Shown: piece after piece, positions 37,380 through 49,288 of the stretch
Layout of the letters: every line of letters starts with the position of its first letter
How positions within the stretch are numbered: position 1 is the stretch's first letter
Assembly: GCA_024195265.1 (NCBI GenBank)
Contig: JAJLRJ010000005.1
Span: 21,786,355 to 21,850,354, forward strand
Origin: Dendrophyllia cribrosa
Taxonomy: Eukaryota > Cnidaria > Anthozoa > Scleractinia > Dendrophylliidae
Direction: 5' to 3'
DNA: 64,000 nucleotides
Program-made: the position numbers and the translations under genes
The notes under the pieces: model-generated
The model's database searches: none
Told to the model about the DNA's origin: nothing
Seen by the model: only the letters and a program-made list of their open reading frames with translations

Positions 37380-38860
37380 CAGAGGTACTCTCGTGGCGAG
37401 CTTCGTGACTTGCTGGCCAAAGGCCGGTCGGTGTAGGCCGAAGGCCGATCAACGAGTGGCGAAGCCACGAGAACTGTGGTCCAAAGCGGTTTGATTTACC
37501 GTTCTCGGTGAACTTTGATCTTTTCATCTAATTATATCTAGACCAATCACAGCGAAGATCTCCTACTGTGTGGTTCACATGCGCTGGCACGTGCTGGCAC
37601 GTGAAGATATGACAGCTTTGACAGAAGCTAATTACAAGGTGTCAAATGGCCTGCCAAATGACGGGATTTGTTTAATTGGCTTTCGCGGGAGTTAAAACAA
37701 CTCCCGTGAAAACAGTTCCAAACTCAGTCTTCGCTGTCGTGCCGTTTATGCGAAGTGAATGTCATTTCCAGTGGTGGCTACTACAGCCTAATTAACGAAA
37801 ACGTAAAAAAACTTAGACTTTCTCAAAGTCCGTTTTTCGTTTTCTCGTTTTGGGTGGTCGGGCTGAGAACGGACTTTTCTCGCCTGCAGCGCGCCATTTT
37901 TTACCGACCTGTTTTTAGGTCGGGGGTGTGGCAGCATTGATGACCAATCAGAGGGCGCTAAGTTTCATGACGTCATTTTCCGGGAAACTTGATAGAAACA
38001 CAGAATTACAAAACAGCTATCATACTGGAGATTCAAATATTTGAAACCGGATGCAATGGAGATACTGCCTAGCTCCGAGAAACACATTATATAAACTCTG
38101 AGGAGCTAAAAACAATTGCAAGATGCCACTATTCCAATATAGACCGTGACTATCGCATAAGACTTGGATCTTAGAAGTCGTGAAGAAGAAACACTATATC
38201 AGAAGTTATGCTAACCGCAGACTTGCGGTCACATATAATCACGGACTGAGAAATGAACTGATTCTAAGCAGTGAATAACTCGTACTTAAGCGACTACTAC
38301 TGATCTTGCAACTCTTTCAAATTGAGCCAAAGAAGCTCCATTGTAATGCCAAGAGCTAGCAAACAAACGATGGCGTAACTAAATATTCTAAACGGCTCTG
38401 GAAAGCGTAAATTTCTCCTGTCAGTATCACAGCTAGAGATTTTTTTCCTAAGATCAAAGAAACGACAACATTTAGGACAACAAGCCTGTTATATCTTTAT
38501 TTTGATCTGAAAGGAAAAAACCTTCAGGCACGTTCTTGGGGTACAGTTATTCATATAAAGCTAGGCTGAAATGCCTTTAGCGGCGCGACGAGCAGGATTT
38601 CTGCTAGGCCTGTCATCCTGTGGAATTGAGACTATCCAGTCATTTGAGAAATGACATGTTTATTTTACCAGCCCGATGCGTGAACCATTACGTCATACCC
38701 ATATTTTCGCGCCAACAATATGCAAATTAAATTCGATTTCGTGCAGACGAAACAAGTCGACTCGCGACTTCGTCGCTCGTTTTTCGCGACTTCGTCGCGC
38801 TCTCGGGGGCTTCGCAGTCGACTTGTGGCAAGTCTAAAAAAAAACTGAACATTTTCGGAC
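37380..38860. other. Non-coding stretch
   Basis: No gene recognised. Short palindromes such as GTCGACTCGCGACTTCGTCG-type repeats occur near 38755-38800. Confidence 0.4.
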
Positions 38861-38868
38861 GTATTTCG

Positions 38869-39189
38869 GTGATTTTCGACGCCCAAGAAGACAATCTCTC
38901 TGTCGAGCCGCATGTGTTATGCAAAAAGTGCTACTGCCGAATTGAAAAATACGAAGCGACTATAAAAAAACTAACCACTTTGAAAGAACAGTACAAGGGA
39001 AATGTGGCCCGCTGGAAAACTGAAGTGGATAGCACGCGATCAAAGCGATGTTCCAGCTCGCCTGGTGAAGGAATAAATAGAAACCTTATTAAGATTGAGG
39101 GTTTCCCCTTTAAACCGCAAACCACAAACGTCGGCCAGCAGTTTACAGTTCGGAGTTCACCGTATGAACTTTTTACCAAGAGATTATAA
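38869..39189 (+). CDS. Gene fragment or exon with a single CxxC (uncharacterised)
   Basis: The open frame begins at a GTG and continues upstream without a stop for at least 30 bases, so it is more likely an exon than a complete gene. It reads HVLCKKCYCRIEKYEATIKK, then a Lys-rich helix and an Arg/Ser-rich linker, and ends KRL. The C-X2-C followed by an amphipathic helix recalls the second half of ZAD-like or similar treble-clef N-terminal domains of cnidarian proteins. That resemblance is weak. The rest of such a gene is not seen. Confidence 0.3.
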   Translation: MIFDAQEDNLSVEPHVLCKKCYCRIEKYEATIKKLTTLKEQYKGNVARWKTEVDSTRSKRCSSSPGEGINRNLIKIEGFPFKPQTTNVGQQFTVRSSPYELFTKRL

Positions 39190-39574
39190 TTATTTTCTCT
39201 TGTTTTTACCTATGCCTATTACCAGAGCCATCTAGGAAACAAAGTATACATTCATGCATATACATTCATGCATATACATTCATGCATTCACATATCATCA
39301 GAAACTGGCTTTTGTTTACTCTGATTTATTGTAGTTTAACCACAAAGTAATTCGACTGGCAAAACAGTTCCAATAACAAATAGCCGGCTGCCGTGTTTGT
39401 TTTCATTCATTTGTTCACTTCTATTTTAGCTGAGAAATCGTCTTCACAATTACGTTTCTATGAAAAAGAATTCGATACTTAATAAGCGAAAGAGTTCTAA
39501 AAAGTAGTATTTCCTCCGTGGGATTGTGATGTTTTAGGGTGCAGAAAACCTTGCGGGAAATCACGTACCTCTAG
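39190..39574. other. Non-coding stretch
   Basis: A short triple CATTCATGCATATA repeat at 39250-39285. Nothing else seen. Confidence 0.4.
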
Positions 39575-39689
39575 CAGGGTTCTATCTAGGGTATTTGAGG
39601 GGTAGAAGCTTCCCCCCCAAAACGCCCAGCTAATCCCCCCCAAAAAAAATGAGATATGTCCAGAAATGCAGGCAAATACGAAAATGGCA

Positions 39690-41240
39690 AATTTTACTAA
39701 ATTTAGTCAAGCCATTTGACGAAAATGACGAATTTGGTGAAAATGACGAAACTGACGAAATTTCGCCAAGATTATTGACGAACTTGGAAGATTTTATGCG
39801 AATGAGCTGGCTCAGAGGGCCCGTCGAAAGCGACAGATTTGACGAAAACGACGAATTGGCGACGAATTTGGCGAAAATGACGAAACTGACGAAGTTTCGC
39901 CAAGATTTTTGACGAACTTGGAAGATTTTATGCAAATGAGCTGGCTCAGAGGGCCCGACGAAAGCGACGGATTTGACGAATTTGGCAAAAATGACGAAAC
40001 TGACGAAATTTTGCCAAGATTTTTGACGAACTTGGAAGATTTTATGTGAATGAGCTGGCTCAGAGGGCCCGTCGAAAGCGACGGATTTGACGAAAACGAC
40101 GAATTTGGCAAAAATGACGAAATTTCGCCAAGGTTTTTGACGAACTTGGAAGATTTTATGCGAATGAGCTGGCTCAGAGGGCCCGACGAAAGCGACGGAT
40201 TTGACGAAAATGACGAATTTGGCGAAAATGCCGAAACTGACGAAATTTTGCCAAGATTTTTGACGAACTTGGAAGATTTTATGCGAATGAGCTGGCTCAG
40301 AGGGCCCGTTGAAAGCGACGGATTTGACGAAAACGACGAATTTGGCAAAAATGACGAAACTGACGAAATTTCGCCAAGGTTTTTGACGAACTTGGAAGAT
40401 TTTATGCGAATGAGCTGGCTCAGAGGGCCCGACGAAAGCGACGGATTTGACGAAAATGACGAATTTGGCGAAAATGTCGAAACTGACGAAATTTTGCCAA
40501 GATTTTTGACGAACTTGGAAGATTTTATGTTAATGAGCTGACTCAGAGGGCCCGACGAAAGCGACGGATTTGACGAAAATGACGAAACTGACGAAATTTC
40601 GCCAAGGTTTTTGACGAACATGGAAGATTTTATGCGAATGAGCTGGCTCAGAGGGCCCGTCGAAAGCGACGGATTTGACGAAAATGACGAATTTGGCGAA
40701 AATGACGAATTTCGCCAAGATTTTGGACGAACTTGGAAGAATTTATGCAAATGAGCTGGCTCAGAGGGCCCGACGAAAGCGACGGATTTGACGAAAACGA
40801 CGAATCTGGCGAAAATGGTAAAACTGACGAAATTTTGCCGCGTTTTTTTACGAACTTGGAAGATTTTATGCGAATGAGCTGGCTCAGAGGGCCCGACGAA
40901 AGCGACGGATTTGACGAAAACGACGAATTTGGCGAAAGTGACGAAATTTCGCCAAGGTTTTTGACGAACTTGGAAGATTTTATGCGAATGAGCTGGCTCA
41001 GAGGGCCCGACGAAAGCGACGGATTTGACGAAAACGACAAATTTGGCAAATTAAAAGTGATGAAATTTCGCTTACAATAGGTTTTTTATGAAATTGAAAG
41101 ATTTTATGGAAATGAGCTGGCTCAGAAGGCCCGACGAAAGTGGCAGATTCGACAAAAACTGCGGATTTGGCGAAACTGACAAAATTTCGTTAAGGTTTTT
41201 GACGAAATTGGAAGATTTTATGCGAATGAGCTGGCTGTGA
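39690..41240. repeat. About 119-bp satellite, 13 copies
   Basis: GAGCTGGCTCAGAGGGCCCG or a close variant recurs at about 39803, 39938, 40052, 40164, 40287, 40409, 40533, 40637, 40753, 40877, 40990, 41112 and 41225. Spacing varies from about 104 to 135 because the GACGAAAATGACGAA core expands and contracts. Frames are open for long stretches on both strands, which reflects the repeat composition (GACGAA) rather than clear coding. Confidence 0.95.
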
Positions 41241-44164
41241 CGCAGTTCATCAGACTGTAAAATCTGTTATCTGATCACATAGTGACAAACATGCAGGCAG
41301 GGTATCATTATGGTGAACTTTTGTAGCTGAGGACACTTTGTGATGTCTATCATGGAGTAGCAGGGCCCCTCTGCCTGTTTCACAAATACTATATTTGACA
41401 GACTTAATTGTCATTTTCATTTACTTCATATATGAAAGAATTGTGTGTGTTATGGTGAACTTTTATAGTTGAGGACACTTTGTGATGCCTATCATGGAGT
41501 AGCAAATTGTAATAATTTGCAATAACTATTACAGTTATTTAAAAATTCTACATTGACAATCCAAAACATTAGGGTAAAAGTTTGTTAGATTGAGACCAAA
41601 TATTATAGTCTCCATATCAGTTGTTATTTGGGTTATCACGGGAGGTGCATTGCATATATGCCAATTCTCCTGGATTTGGAACTAATCTCCTGGTTTCTCA
41701 ACAACTCACAAAAGCTCCCTATTTTTCATCTCTAACAGGGTGACATCTTTGCATTGCATGACCAAACAACGGTTGTGATGTAGACTAGAACAAAAAGGTC
41801 GATCGAGAAGCAGTGCAGTTGGTGTCATACATTTCCCATTCATTTTATTTAGTACATGTCAAGATTATATGATAGACAATTAGTATTATCATAATTCCAG
41901 ATTTTAAGGTAATCACCTCTTTCAAAAATGATAAATAAGATGGTGCAGGGATGTAGCTAAGATATCCAACAGGTGGACTTTTGTTCATCACAGGCAGAAA
42001 ATTTTGGTAAAAAAAAAAGAGAGAAAAAGTTATAAGCAGACAGTTTTCCAGGCGGAAAAAAATCAAGAAAACTGACAGTCTTCAGGTGGTTATTTTTTCC
42101 GCCTTCCGCCTATTATTTACACCCCTGATGGTGGGAAACATTTACTTTACATTAAGATAAAAGATTATGGAAATTGAGATATCTCAGTGCCTATGAAATA
42201 AAAAATTTACACCATGGAGAGTGCTAATGTGCCATTTGTTTTCATTGGTTATAAGGTTTTGTGAAACCCACTGACTTATTTGTTTTATTAACATGCATAC
42301 ACATCGTTTGTGCAGACAGGAAAGAGATTAATGTGGCAATCTTTACATTGGGTGTTAACAAAACTGGAATTTAGCAAATCTTATTTCAAAAAAGAGGAAA
42401 ACAAGTTATTAACCAAATAAACTCGAAATGATAATAAGAAATAAAGCAGATTTTTCAATGAAGTTGTTTCTATGGGTATTTCAAAACAAAGAGGTGAAGA
42501 TTGCCAATAAAAAGCGAAGATCTTTTTTGCGTTTATTGAACGCTTAGGTTAAAAGGTTTACGTCAAATACGACGTAGCAAAATAACAAAACTTTGTGGAA
42601 AAAATGTTACATTCCTGATTTGTTATTATAAGTTTGACTGGTTGGGCACCAGTAACGTATTTCAATGCAATCTGATCTGATGTTATTGGATTTTTCAAAT
42701 ACTATGTTATTCCATTTTGTTATTATTAAATATCATACACCCTCTATTAAGCGGACACCAGTTTGGGTCTCAAAATTTACTGAAATTGAATGGTCTGTTT
42801 TCAGCGGACCCCTCTATTAACTCTTACTGTAAGTTACTCTTTAGTTGAGGTTCTTAATAACATTTGGAGTGATACAAATGAACACCCCATAAGAGGGTAT
42901 AAGTATATATTTTGGTTCCTCGTTAATTATTAATGTTAATAAAGTTAATTATTAACAGGGCATCAATTGACAACAGAAAGAACTTCATTTTGGCTGATTT
43001 GCCTATTATTTCAATGCATATTACATATTCTTATACTGCAAACATAGTGTCCATTAATCCATCTGTGACATTTTAGGCTCTCTCTCAATGCTAATATATA
43101 ACAAAGTAAAGAAAAAAGTACTTAAAAAGGCTAAATTATTAATTAATTGACAAATGCAAAACATGACCAAATTTAATATTTGCCTTGACTATGCAGATAA
43201 TGCCTTACTACATGAATTTCAGAGTCACACTCGTACACAAACGTAATGATTTTCGTCTTCATTACTGAAACCTGATTCCTCGGCGTCTGCTCCATCATTC
43301 TGTGGTAATTCTTCCTCTCTCATAATAGTGAAAGCATTCTATCACGATCATTTGGAAAGCCCAAGTACACATGGTTATCATCGATCGACTCATCTTCGGA
43401 TTCTTAGCTATCAAAGTTACTCTCAGGATCTTCATTTTCAGCTTAAATCCACTCCAAGGTTTCTTCACGTGTCAAATGTGAGGTCATTTAAATTTCACCG
43501 CGATCGAATGTCATAAACACGCGAATATTCCTAAAAACCTACGCGAAATCTTCCAAATTCTCGCTCAGCTCCCTCGCTTGAAGGTAATGGAAGTATTGAA
43601 GTATTCGAAATGAAAGGGTATTCTGCAGTTAAGCCAGAAATTCTATGAATGAAGAAACGCATAAAAAGGGGACAACAAGCTTTCATAAACGAAAAATGTA
43701 TTCACATGAGCACTTGTTTGCCTGAAAAAGCAAAACGCCTCCAACTTTCGGCTGGAGTAAAATTCATCGAAAGCATTATTCCGTTGGAAGCGTGAATACT
43801 GATTTGCACTCGGCTGATACAAAACACACCGTGTTACTGATAGTAAACAAGCCAAACAATGTCGGCCTAGCAGTAAAAAAACTATGCAAAAGAACTTAGC
43901 AAGATAGTGTTTAGGTCTAAGAAAAACCTTTCCAGTTTCAGTGTGTATCAGTATCGGTAGCGTGGTTGTGACCTGTAAAATGTGACGTCTGCTTTGTATC
44001 AGCCAATTTTTACGGCTATTTTGTACCGAAATTGTGTATGTTTGTTAACATTTCAAGAATGTTATTAGAAATATGCGGAATAACTTAATGTTACGATGTA
44101 AATCCTCAATCAAACAATTACATGAAGAGTAAATTTACTGTTTGAAAATCGAGCATACAAGCGT
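41241..44164. other. Non-coding interior of the hAT-like element
   Basis: No gene recognised. A direct repeat of about 55 bases (TGGTGAACTTTTGTAGCTGA) occurs at 41311 and 41453. Confidence 0.45.
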
Positions 44165-44512
44165 CAAAAATCGCCAAATCCGCCAGCATAATTTTAGCTG
44201 ATTCACTGATTTGACGAAATTTCACCAAAATCGCCAAATCCGCCATCATAGCAGGGTGACATCTGTTAAAATCATTTGCATAATTTTGGCTCATTCGACG
44301 AAATTAACGAAATTTCGCCAAAATCGCCAAATCCGCCATCATAGCAGGGTGACATCTATTAAAATCATTTGCATAATTTTGGCTGATTTGACGAATTTGA
44401 CAAAATTTCGCCAAAATCGCCAAATCCGCCAAAATCACCAAATCGTTTGCATAATTTTAGCTGTTTTTACGGTTTGACGAATTTGACGAAATTTCGCCAA
44501 AATCGCCATTTT
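44165..44512. repeat. About 118-bp tandem repeat, 3 copies
   Basis: Units contain AAAATCGCCAAATCCGCCAT, AGCAGGGTGACATCT and ATTTGCATAATTTTGGCT. It mirrors the left satellite in position near the opposite end of the element and shares short motifs such as GACGAAATTTCGCC. Confidence 0.85.
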
Positions 44513-46202
44513 CGTAGTTGCCTGCATTTCTGGACATAAGTGAAAAAAATATTGTTATCATTACTGTATATATAAAGTAACTATATCGGAAAAATCATCC
44601 AGAGGTCAGTGCACGAGGTCAGTGCACATGAAGTAAATATTCCCTGTCTAAGGACACTATATGACAAGGAACATGGAGTATTACAAACTGCTGGCCAGTT
44701 GTCCTGGAGTCAGTGGTAGATCATTACAAACGTGTAAAGAAGCGCAGATTGGCTTTGTAATTCAATTCAATTTCAATTCAACTTTTTGGTGAAGGAAAAT
44801 ACATTTAGATCCTCAAGTTGATCAGGGAGATTTTCCAACGATCAATTGCCATGATTTGTTTTCCAGTATTATTTTGTTTTCACACGCGATTAGACACGTT
44901 GTCAGTTAACTCGTATCCGCCGCGTCAGTTAACTTATTATATACACGTCAGTTATTAATTACACGGTTTACAGTACGTTGTTATCTGAGAATTTTGTAGT
45001 TGTTACGACCATTAACTACCATTGGTAAGAAATGGAAAAGTGCCGTTGTCGAGTTTATTTATGTTATTCACTTACTAACGATGAGTATGTACAAATATTT
45101 GTGCAATTTAATGTCGGGTAACTCTTCTGTTCACTTTAGTAAATATCGGAGCTGATTGTAATAAATAAATAACATCGTCAGAACGTGATCACGACTAGAA
45201 AATAAAACAAGATACCACTGTAACATTATCTCAAAATTGTGTCTCAAAATGCACCAGATTGCATCTCAGCGCATATTCATTTCAAAAAATTTCCGGGGGG
45301 CATGGCCCCGGACCCCCCTATGAAGCTCGTGGCCTTCGGCCACTCGGGACTTCTCCCCCAAACGATAAATCCTAGATAGAACGCTGTCTAGAGCATGGTC
45401 TAGCCGTACAAACGTGAACCTCAAACCGCAAACCTGACGGCAAGGCACTGGTCACGTGACTTCTTGACGTTCGCGGTTCGCGGGAAATGCCGAAAAACCT
45501 CAATCTTAAGGTCCCTATTAAGTCTCGTTGTTCGTCGGCTGGCGATACCACAAGGAGCCGAGGCTCACAACAGGAATCCTCAACGACAAAAATATAAGGA
45601 TTTGTATGGGATTTTATCGTGAGTTTGATAAAATATCAAAATTAAAAATAAAGTGTTCATACCTCATCAAATAATGTCTGTCTGTTGTTTCTTAGCGGCT
45701 TTATGGCTTCTAAACGGCATTTTAGCGAGTTTCGGTATTTCTGGTTTGACTTTACCTAAAAGAAGTAAAGGGAGAACTCGCAATTCCAAGTCACTCCAAC
45801 GAAAAGCGACAAAAATTACCTTTAATCGATTCCAATGGCTCCAAAACTTCGCTCGAGTAAAGAACGAGTCCATTCCTTTCTATGCATCTCACATTTAGCT
45901 CCAAAACCGCAGTCATCGCCTCATAAGGACGATAAATACAACCACAAAATTCAATGCTCTCTTATCCTTGGATGCACGGACAAAAAAGCGTACTACCTGC
46001 GGGTTACGGGCGCCCGTTGGCTTGGCTTAGCAGCCAGGCCGTTTGGTTCAAACCCTCTCGTCGGGAAGGGACACGAGCAAAACAACGGTTTCAAAACTGG
46101 ATACGCACGAGTACCCAGGGGACACTTTGTCAACATTCGAGCTGCCAGCCCGGTTGTTGGAAAAGTCAGCACGAAGCACTACACGAAGCACTTTTACATT
46201 TA

Positions 46203-46375
46203 GGGCCTGATCGCACTACAGTCAAAAACAAAAATTAGCCCGTGCAAAAATCGAGGAAAACAAAAGAAACCGCTCTGGTGGGACACGCTTTTTGGGGAAT
46301 GTTTTTGTTTTTATGTCATTTTGCACGGGCTATATATAGCTAATTTTTGTTTTTGACTGTAGTGCGATCAGGCCC
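46203..46375. mobile_element. Hairpin MITE with TTA duplication (PIF/Harbinger-like)
   Basis: GGGCCTGATCGCACTACAGT is mirrored by ACTGTAGTGCGATCAGGCCC. TTA lies on both outer sides. A 3-base TWA target duplication is typical of PIF/Harbinger. The opposite arm of the host palindrome lacks it and shows one TTA. Confidence 0.75.
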
Positions 46376-46431
46376 TTACCTAGGATTTTTGGCAACGGCA
46401 ACGAGAACGTGAAAAAAACAAAACAAAACAA

Positions 46432-46714
46432 TAGGTTTAATTAGCAAAACAACGACTATGCACGTGCGTTACACATTTTGGTACATTTCTTTGCCGTTCT
46501 CAGCTGCAAAACAACAACGTCAAATAATCAAATTTGAGGTTTTCTTTTCTAATGTTTGGTAGCCGTTAATTCGCAAGAAAGGATTTCAAGCTCAGACAGA
46601 GAAAGGAAACCTCAAATTTGATTATTTGACGTTGTTTTGCAGCTGAGAACGGCAAAGAAATGTACCAAAATGTGTAACGCACGTGCATAGTCGTTTTTTT
46701 TGCTAATTAAACCT
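46432..46714. mobile_element. Hairpin MITE
   Basis: AGGTTTAATTAGC plus about 95 further bases are mirrored before GCTAATTAAACCT. The arms match almost base for base through GCAAAACAACGACTATGCAC and CAAATTTGAGGTTTC. Confidence 0.8.
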
Positions 46715-46719
46715 GTTAA

Positions 46720-47273
46720 AATGCCCCTGTAATCAAATTTTTGATTTTCATATTTTTACATTTTCGTGTACTATTAGACTTACTTACTCATCTTGCCAAA
46801 TTTCAATTCATTACAAAAATCAGAAGTCATTTTATTTTAACATTTATTTCCGAGAATTTACGGCCGCCATTAATCGACCTTGTTCCAAGGCTTGGTTGCG
46901 AATGGGAGAAAGTGACGTCAAAGACTCAAACATACCTCACGGGTTGAAATTATAATAACAATAAGTATTGAAAATCACCTGAAAAGCAACAAAAAGTTTG
47001 GACTTGTTCTTCGTGCAATTTTCTATGCTTGTTGTTATTATAATTTCAACCCGTGAGGTATGTTTGAGTCTTTGACGTCACTTTCTCCCATTCGCAACCA
47101 AGCCTTGGAACAAGGTTGATTAATGGCGGCCATAAATTCTCAGAAATAAATGATAAAATAAAATGACTTCTGATGTTCGTAATGGATTGAAATTTGGCAA
47201 GATGAGTAAGTAAGTCTAATTGTACACGAAAATGTAAAAAAATGAAAATCAAAAATTTGATCACAGGGGCACT
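46720..47273. mobile_element. TTAA-flanked hairpin MITE
   Basis: TTAA at 46716-46719 and 47274-47277. The ends are AATGCCCCTGTAATCAAA and its near mirror. The arms are about 230 bases each with only scattered mismatches, and the central loop is about 90 bases. Confidence 0.8.
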
Positions 47274-47975
47274 TTAATTTTTTCACGTTCTCATTGCCGT
47301 CCCCGTAAAGCTGAGGTAAATTAATTTACCTTGGAAAAAGTGCTTCGTGTAACCGCGGCTATTCTCTATTTTATAGAAGGAATTTGAAGTTGAAACAAGA
47401 AAAAAGTAGTCCGCCAATTTTTTGAACCGGGCTGGCGGCTCGAATGTTGACAAAGCGAATCCAGTTTTGAAACAGTTGTTTTGCTCGTGTCCCTCCCCGA
47501 CGAGGGGGTTTGAACCAAACGGCCTGGCTACTATAAAGCCAAGCCAACGGGCGCCCGTAACCCGCCCGTAGTACGCTCAGTTTTTGTCCGTGCATCCAAG
47601 GATTAGAGAGCATTGAACTTTCTGGTTGTATTTATCGTCTTTATGAAGCGATGACTGCGGTTTTGGAGCTAAATGTGAGATGGATAAAAATGAACGGACT
47701 CGCTTTTTTCTCGAGCGAAGTTTTGGAGCGATTGGAATCGATTAAAGGTAATTTTTGTCGCTTTTCGTTGAGTGACTTGGAATTGCGAGTTCTCCCTTTT
47801 AATACTTCTTTTAGGTAAAGTCAAACCAGAAATACCAAAACTCGCTAAAATGCCGTTTAGAAGCCATAAAGCCGCCAAGAAACAACAGACAGACATTATT
47901 TGATGAGGTATGAACACCTTAACGGCAGTTTATTGCGTCGACGAAGGAGACGCTTCCTAATCTTGTCGGCTAAGC

Positions 47976-48225
47976 GGAACGAATCGAGAAAAGTGTCGGT
48001 ACCAAATCTGCGCAATCTTGAAACGTCACAATAGTATCCAGCATGCTATGCACGTCGTCTAGGCGGAACAAATCGAGAAAAGTGTCGGTACCAAATCTGC
48101 GCCATCTTGAAACGTCACAATAGTATCCAGCATGCTATGCACGTCGTCTAGGCGGAACAAATCGAGAAAAGTGTCGGTACCAAATCTGCGCCATCTTGAA
48201 ACGTCACAATAGTATCCAGCATTCC
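47976..48225. repeat. 89-bp tandem repeat, 3 copies
   Basis: GGAACAAATCGAGAAAAGTG starts copies at 47976, 48065 and 48154. The copies are almost identical, so the amplification is recent. Confidence 0.9.
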
Positions 48226-49164
48226 CAGCGCGTGGAAATCAGGCATCATCCTCCGAAATGTCACATGTGGATAATCTATTTGTCTTGACTTAGTTTCGGA
48301 TATTTTCCCGATTTTGGAATCGTACGGCTCAATATTTCAATGCCTACTAAAAGTACGAAGTGGAAAATTGGACGAAGGTTCATTTCTGGACCAAGTAAGT
48401 TGTTGGGTCTCTTTGGAATCAAGCAAGAAGTTATCGGATTTTCCTCGCTACCGTTCTGGTATGTTTTGAATGTTCTATCTTGATTTTGCTGTGGTTCTCT
48501 GCCTGATTTGGGAAGCTTTCACCTAAATACCGACGTCGTTCTTCGCGATGTTCTACGGTACGGTGCAATTCGCTGTATGTCTTGTAGCAATAATTCACTG
48601 ACCGGCCGCGCCAGGCGAACGCAGATTAACTTTACAGTGCTCGAAATTGCGCCTGTATCGGGCGCATTTGCGACTAAAGATTTCGCAGTTTTGTGACTAA
48701 AATTTGTCTAGCTAATAAAGGAATTATATTCAACAGTCTTGTGTCTTATTTGCAACTGGTAGTTGCTCCATTAACGCGGTGTCCAAGAAGTTTATCAAGG
48801 GAGCACTTTTTCAGGCTTTCTCAGAAATCTCTCATTTCCGGTTCCGGTATTAGTACATGTACTGAGGACTATGATTTCAGAATCGGAGAAATAACCGAAA
48901 TGAAATCAAGAGAAATATACTATTGTTTATATGTCGGAAAAATCTGAGACCTTTCTGAGTACACAGCACGGCAGGATTTTTCCCGATCCCACGGCGATAG
49001 CGTGAATTTGTTTGATGTCGGCCCGGCATTTTTGCCTGCGTGACATATCCCGCGACATAGCCCTTTTAAACAGTGGCTAAATTAATTCATGAAACTGAGG
49101 TACTAGGTCAAGACGAGGTGCCACGGGATAAGGAGACGCACTATAATCTATGATTACTACTAGT
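48226..49164. other. Non-coding stretch, with a lone hAT-type terminus
   Basis: CAGTGCTCGAAATTGCG at 48635 looks like one end of another hAT-like element. No partner end was found. No gene recognised. Confidence 0.35.
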
Positions 49165-49288
49165 TTTTAATTTTGATATTTTATCATTAATCAAACTCAC
49201 GATAAAATCCCATACAAATCCTTATATTTTTGTCGTTGAGGATTCCTGTTGTGAGCCTGGGCACCCTGTGGCGATACCCGTTCTGGCG

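Larger units (their letters stand above)
39575..45386. mobile_element. hAT-like element, 5.8 kb, 5-bp target duplication TCTAG
   Basis: The left end CAGGGTTCTATCTAGG is mirrored by CCTAGATAGAACGCTG at the right. TCTAG is present just inside the shared flanks on both sides (39570-39574 and 45387-45391). A second inverted pair, TGTCCAGAAATGCAGGCAA at 39658 and its mirror ending at 44537, lies further in. Each inner side carries a satellite array. No transposase frame was found, so it is non-autonomous. Confidence 0.7.
45653..47917. mobile_element. Large palindromic element with three nested hairpins
   Basis: The outer arms 45653-46430 and 47278-47917 are inverted copies (GTGTTCATACCTCATCAAAT at both ends). 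The left arm is interrupted by the hairpin at 46203-46375, and the centre holds the hairpins at 46432-46714 and 46720-47273. Both arms encode the same peptide-like string in opposite orientations, which is explained by the inversion. Confidence 0.8.
45541..49276. repeat. Inverted pair of about 108-bp arms
   Basis: 45541-45648 (GGCGATACCACAAGG to ATATCAAAATTAAAA) is the reverse complement of 49165-49276 with a few differences. The arms enclose the nested palindromes, three 89-bp repeats and about 1.2 kb without genes. Confidence 0.7.

Noticed and set aside
39812..40750. 312-residue minus-strand open frame (SSKFVKNLGEISS repeats) and plus-strand counterpart
   Set aside because: Produced by the 119-bp satellite on both strands at once; kept only as a curiosity in the findings.
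45653..45898. 81-codon frame, repeated on the minus strand at 47669-47917
   Set aside because: Both copies are the arms of a palindromic element; the arms differ by frameshifting indels.
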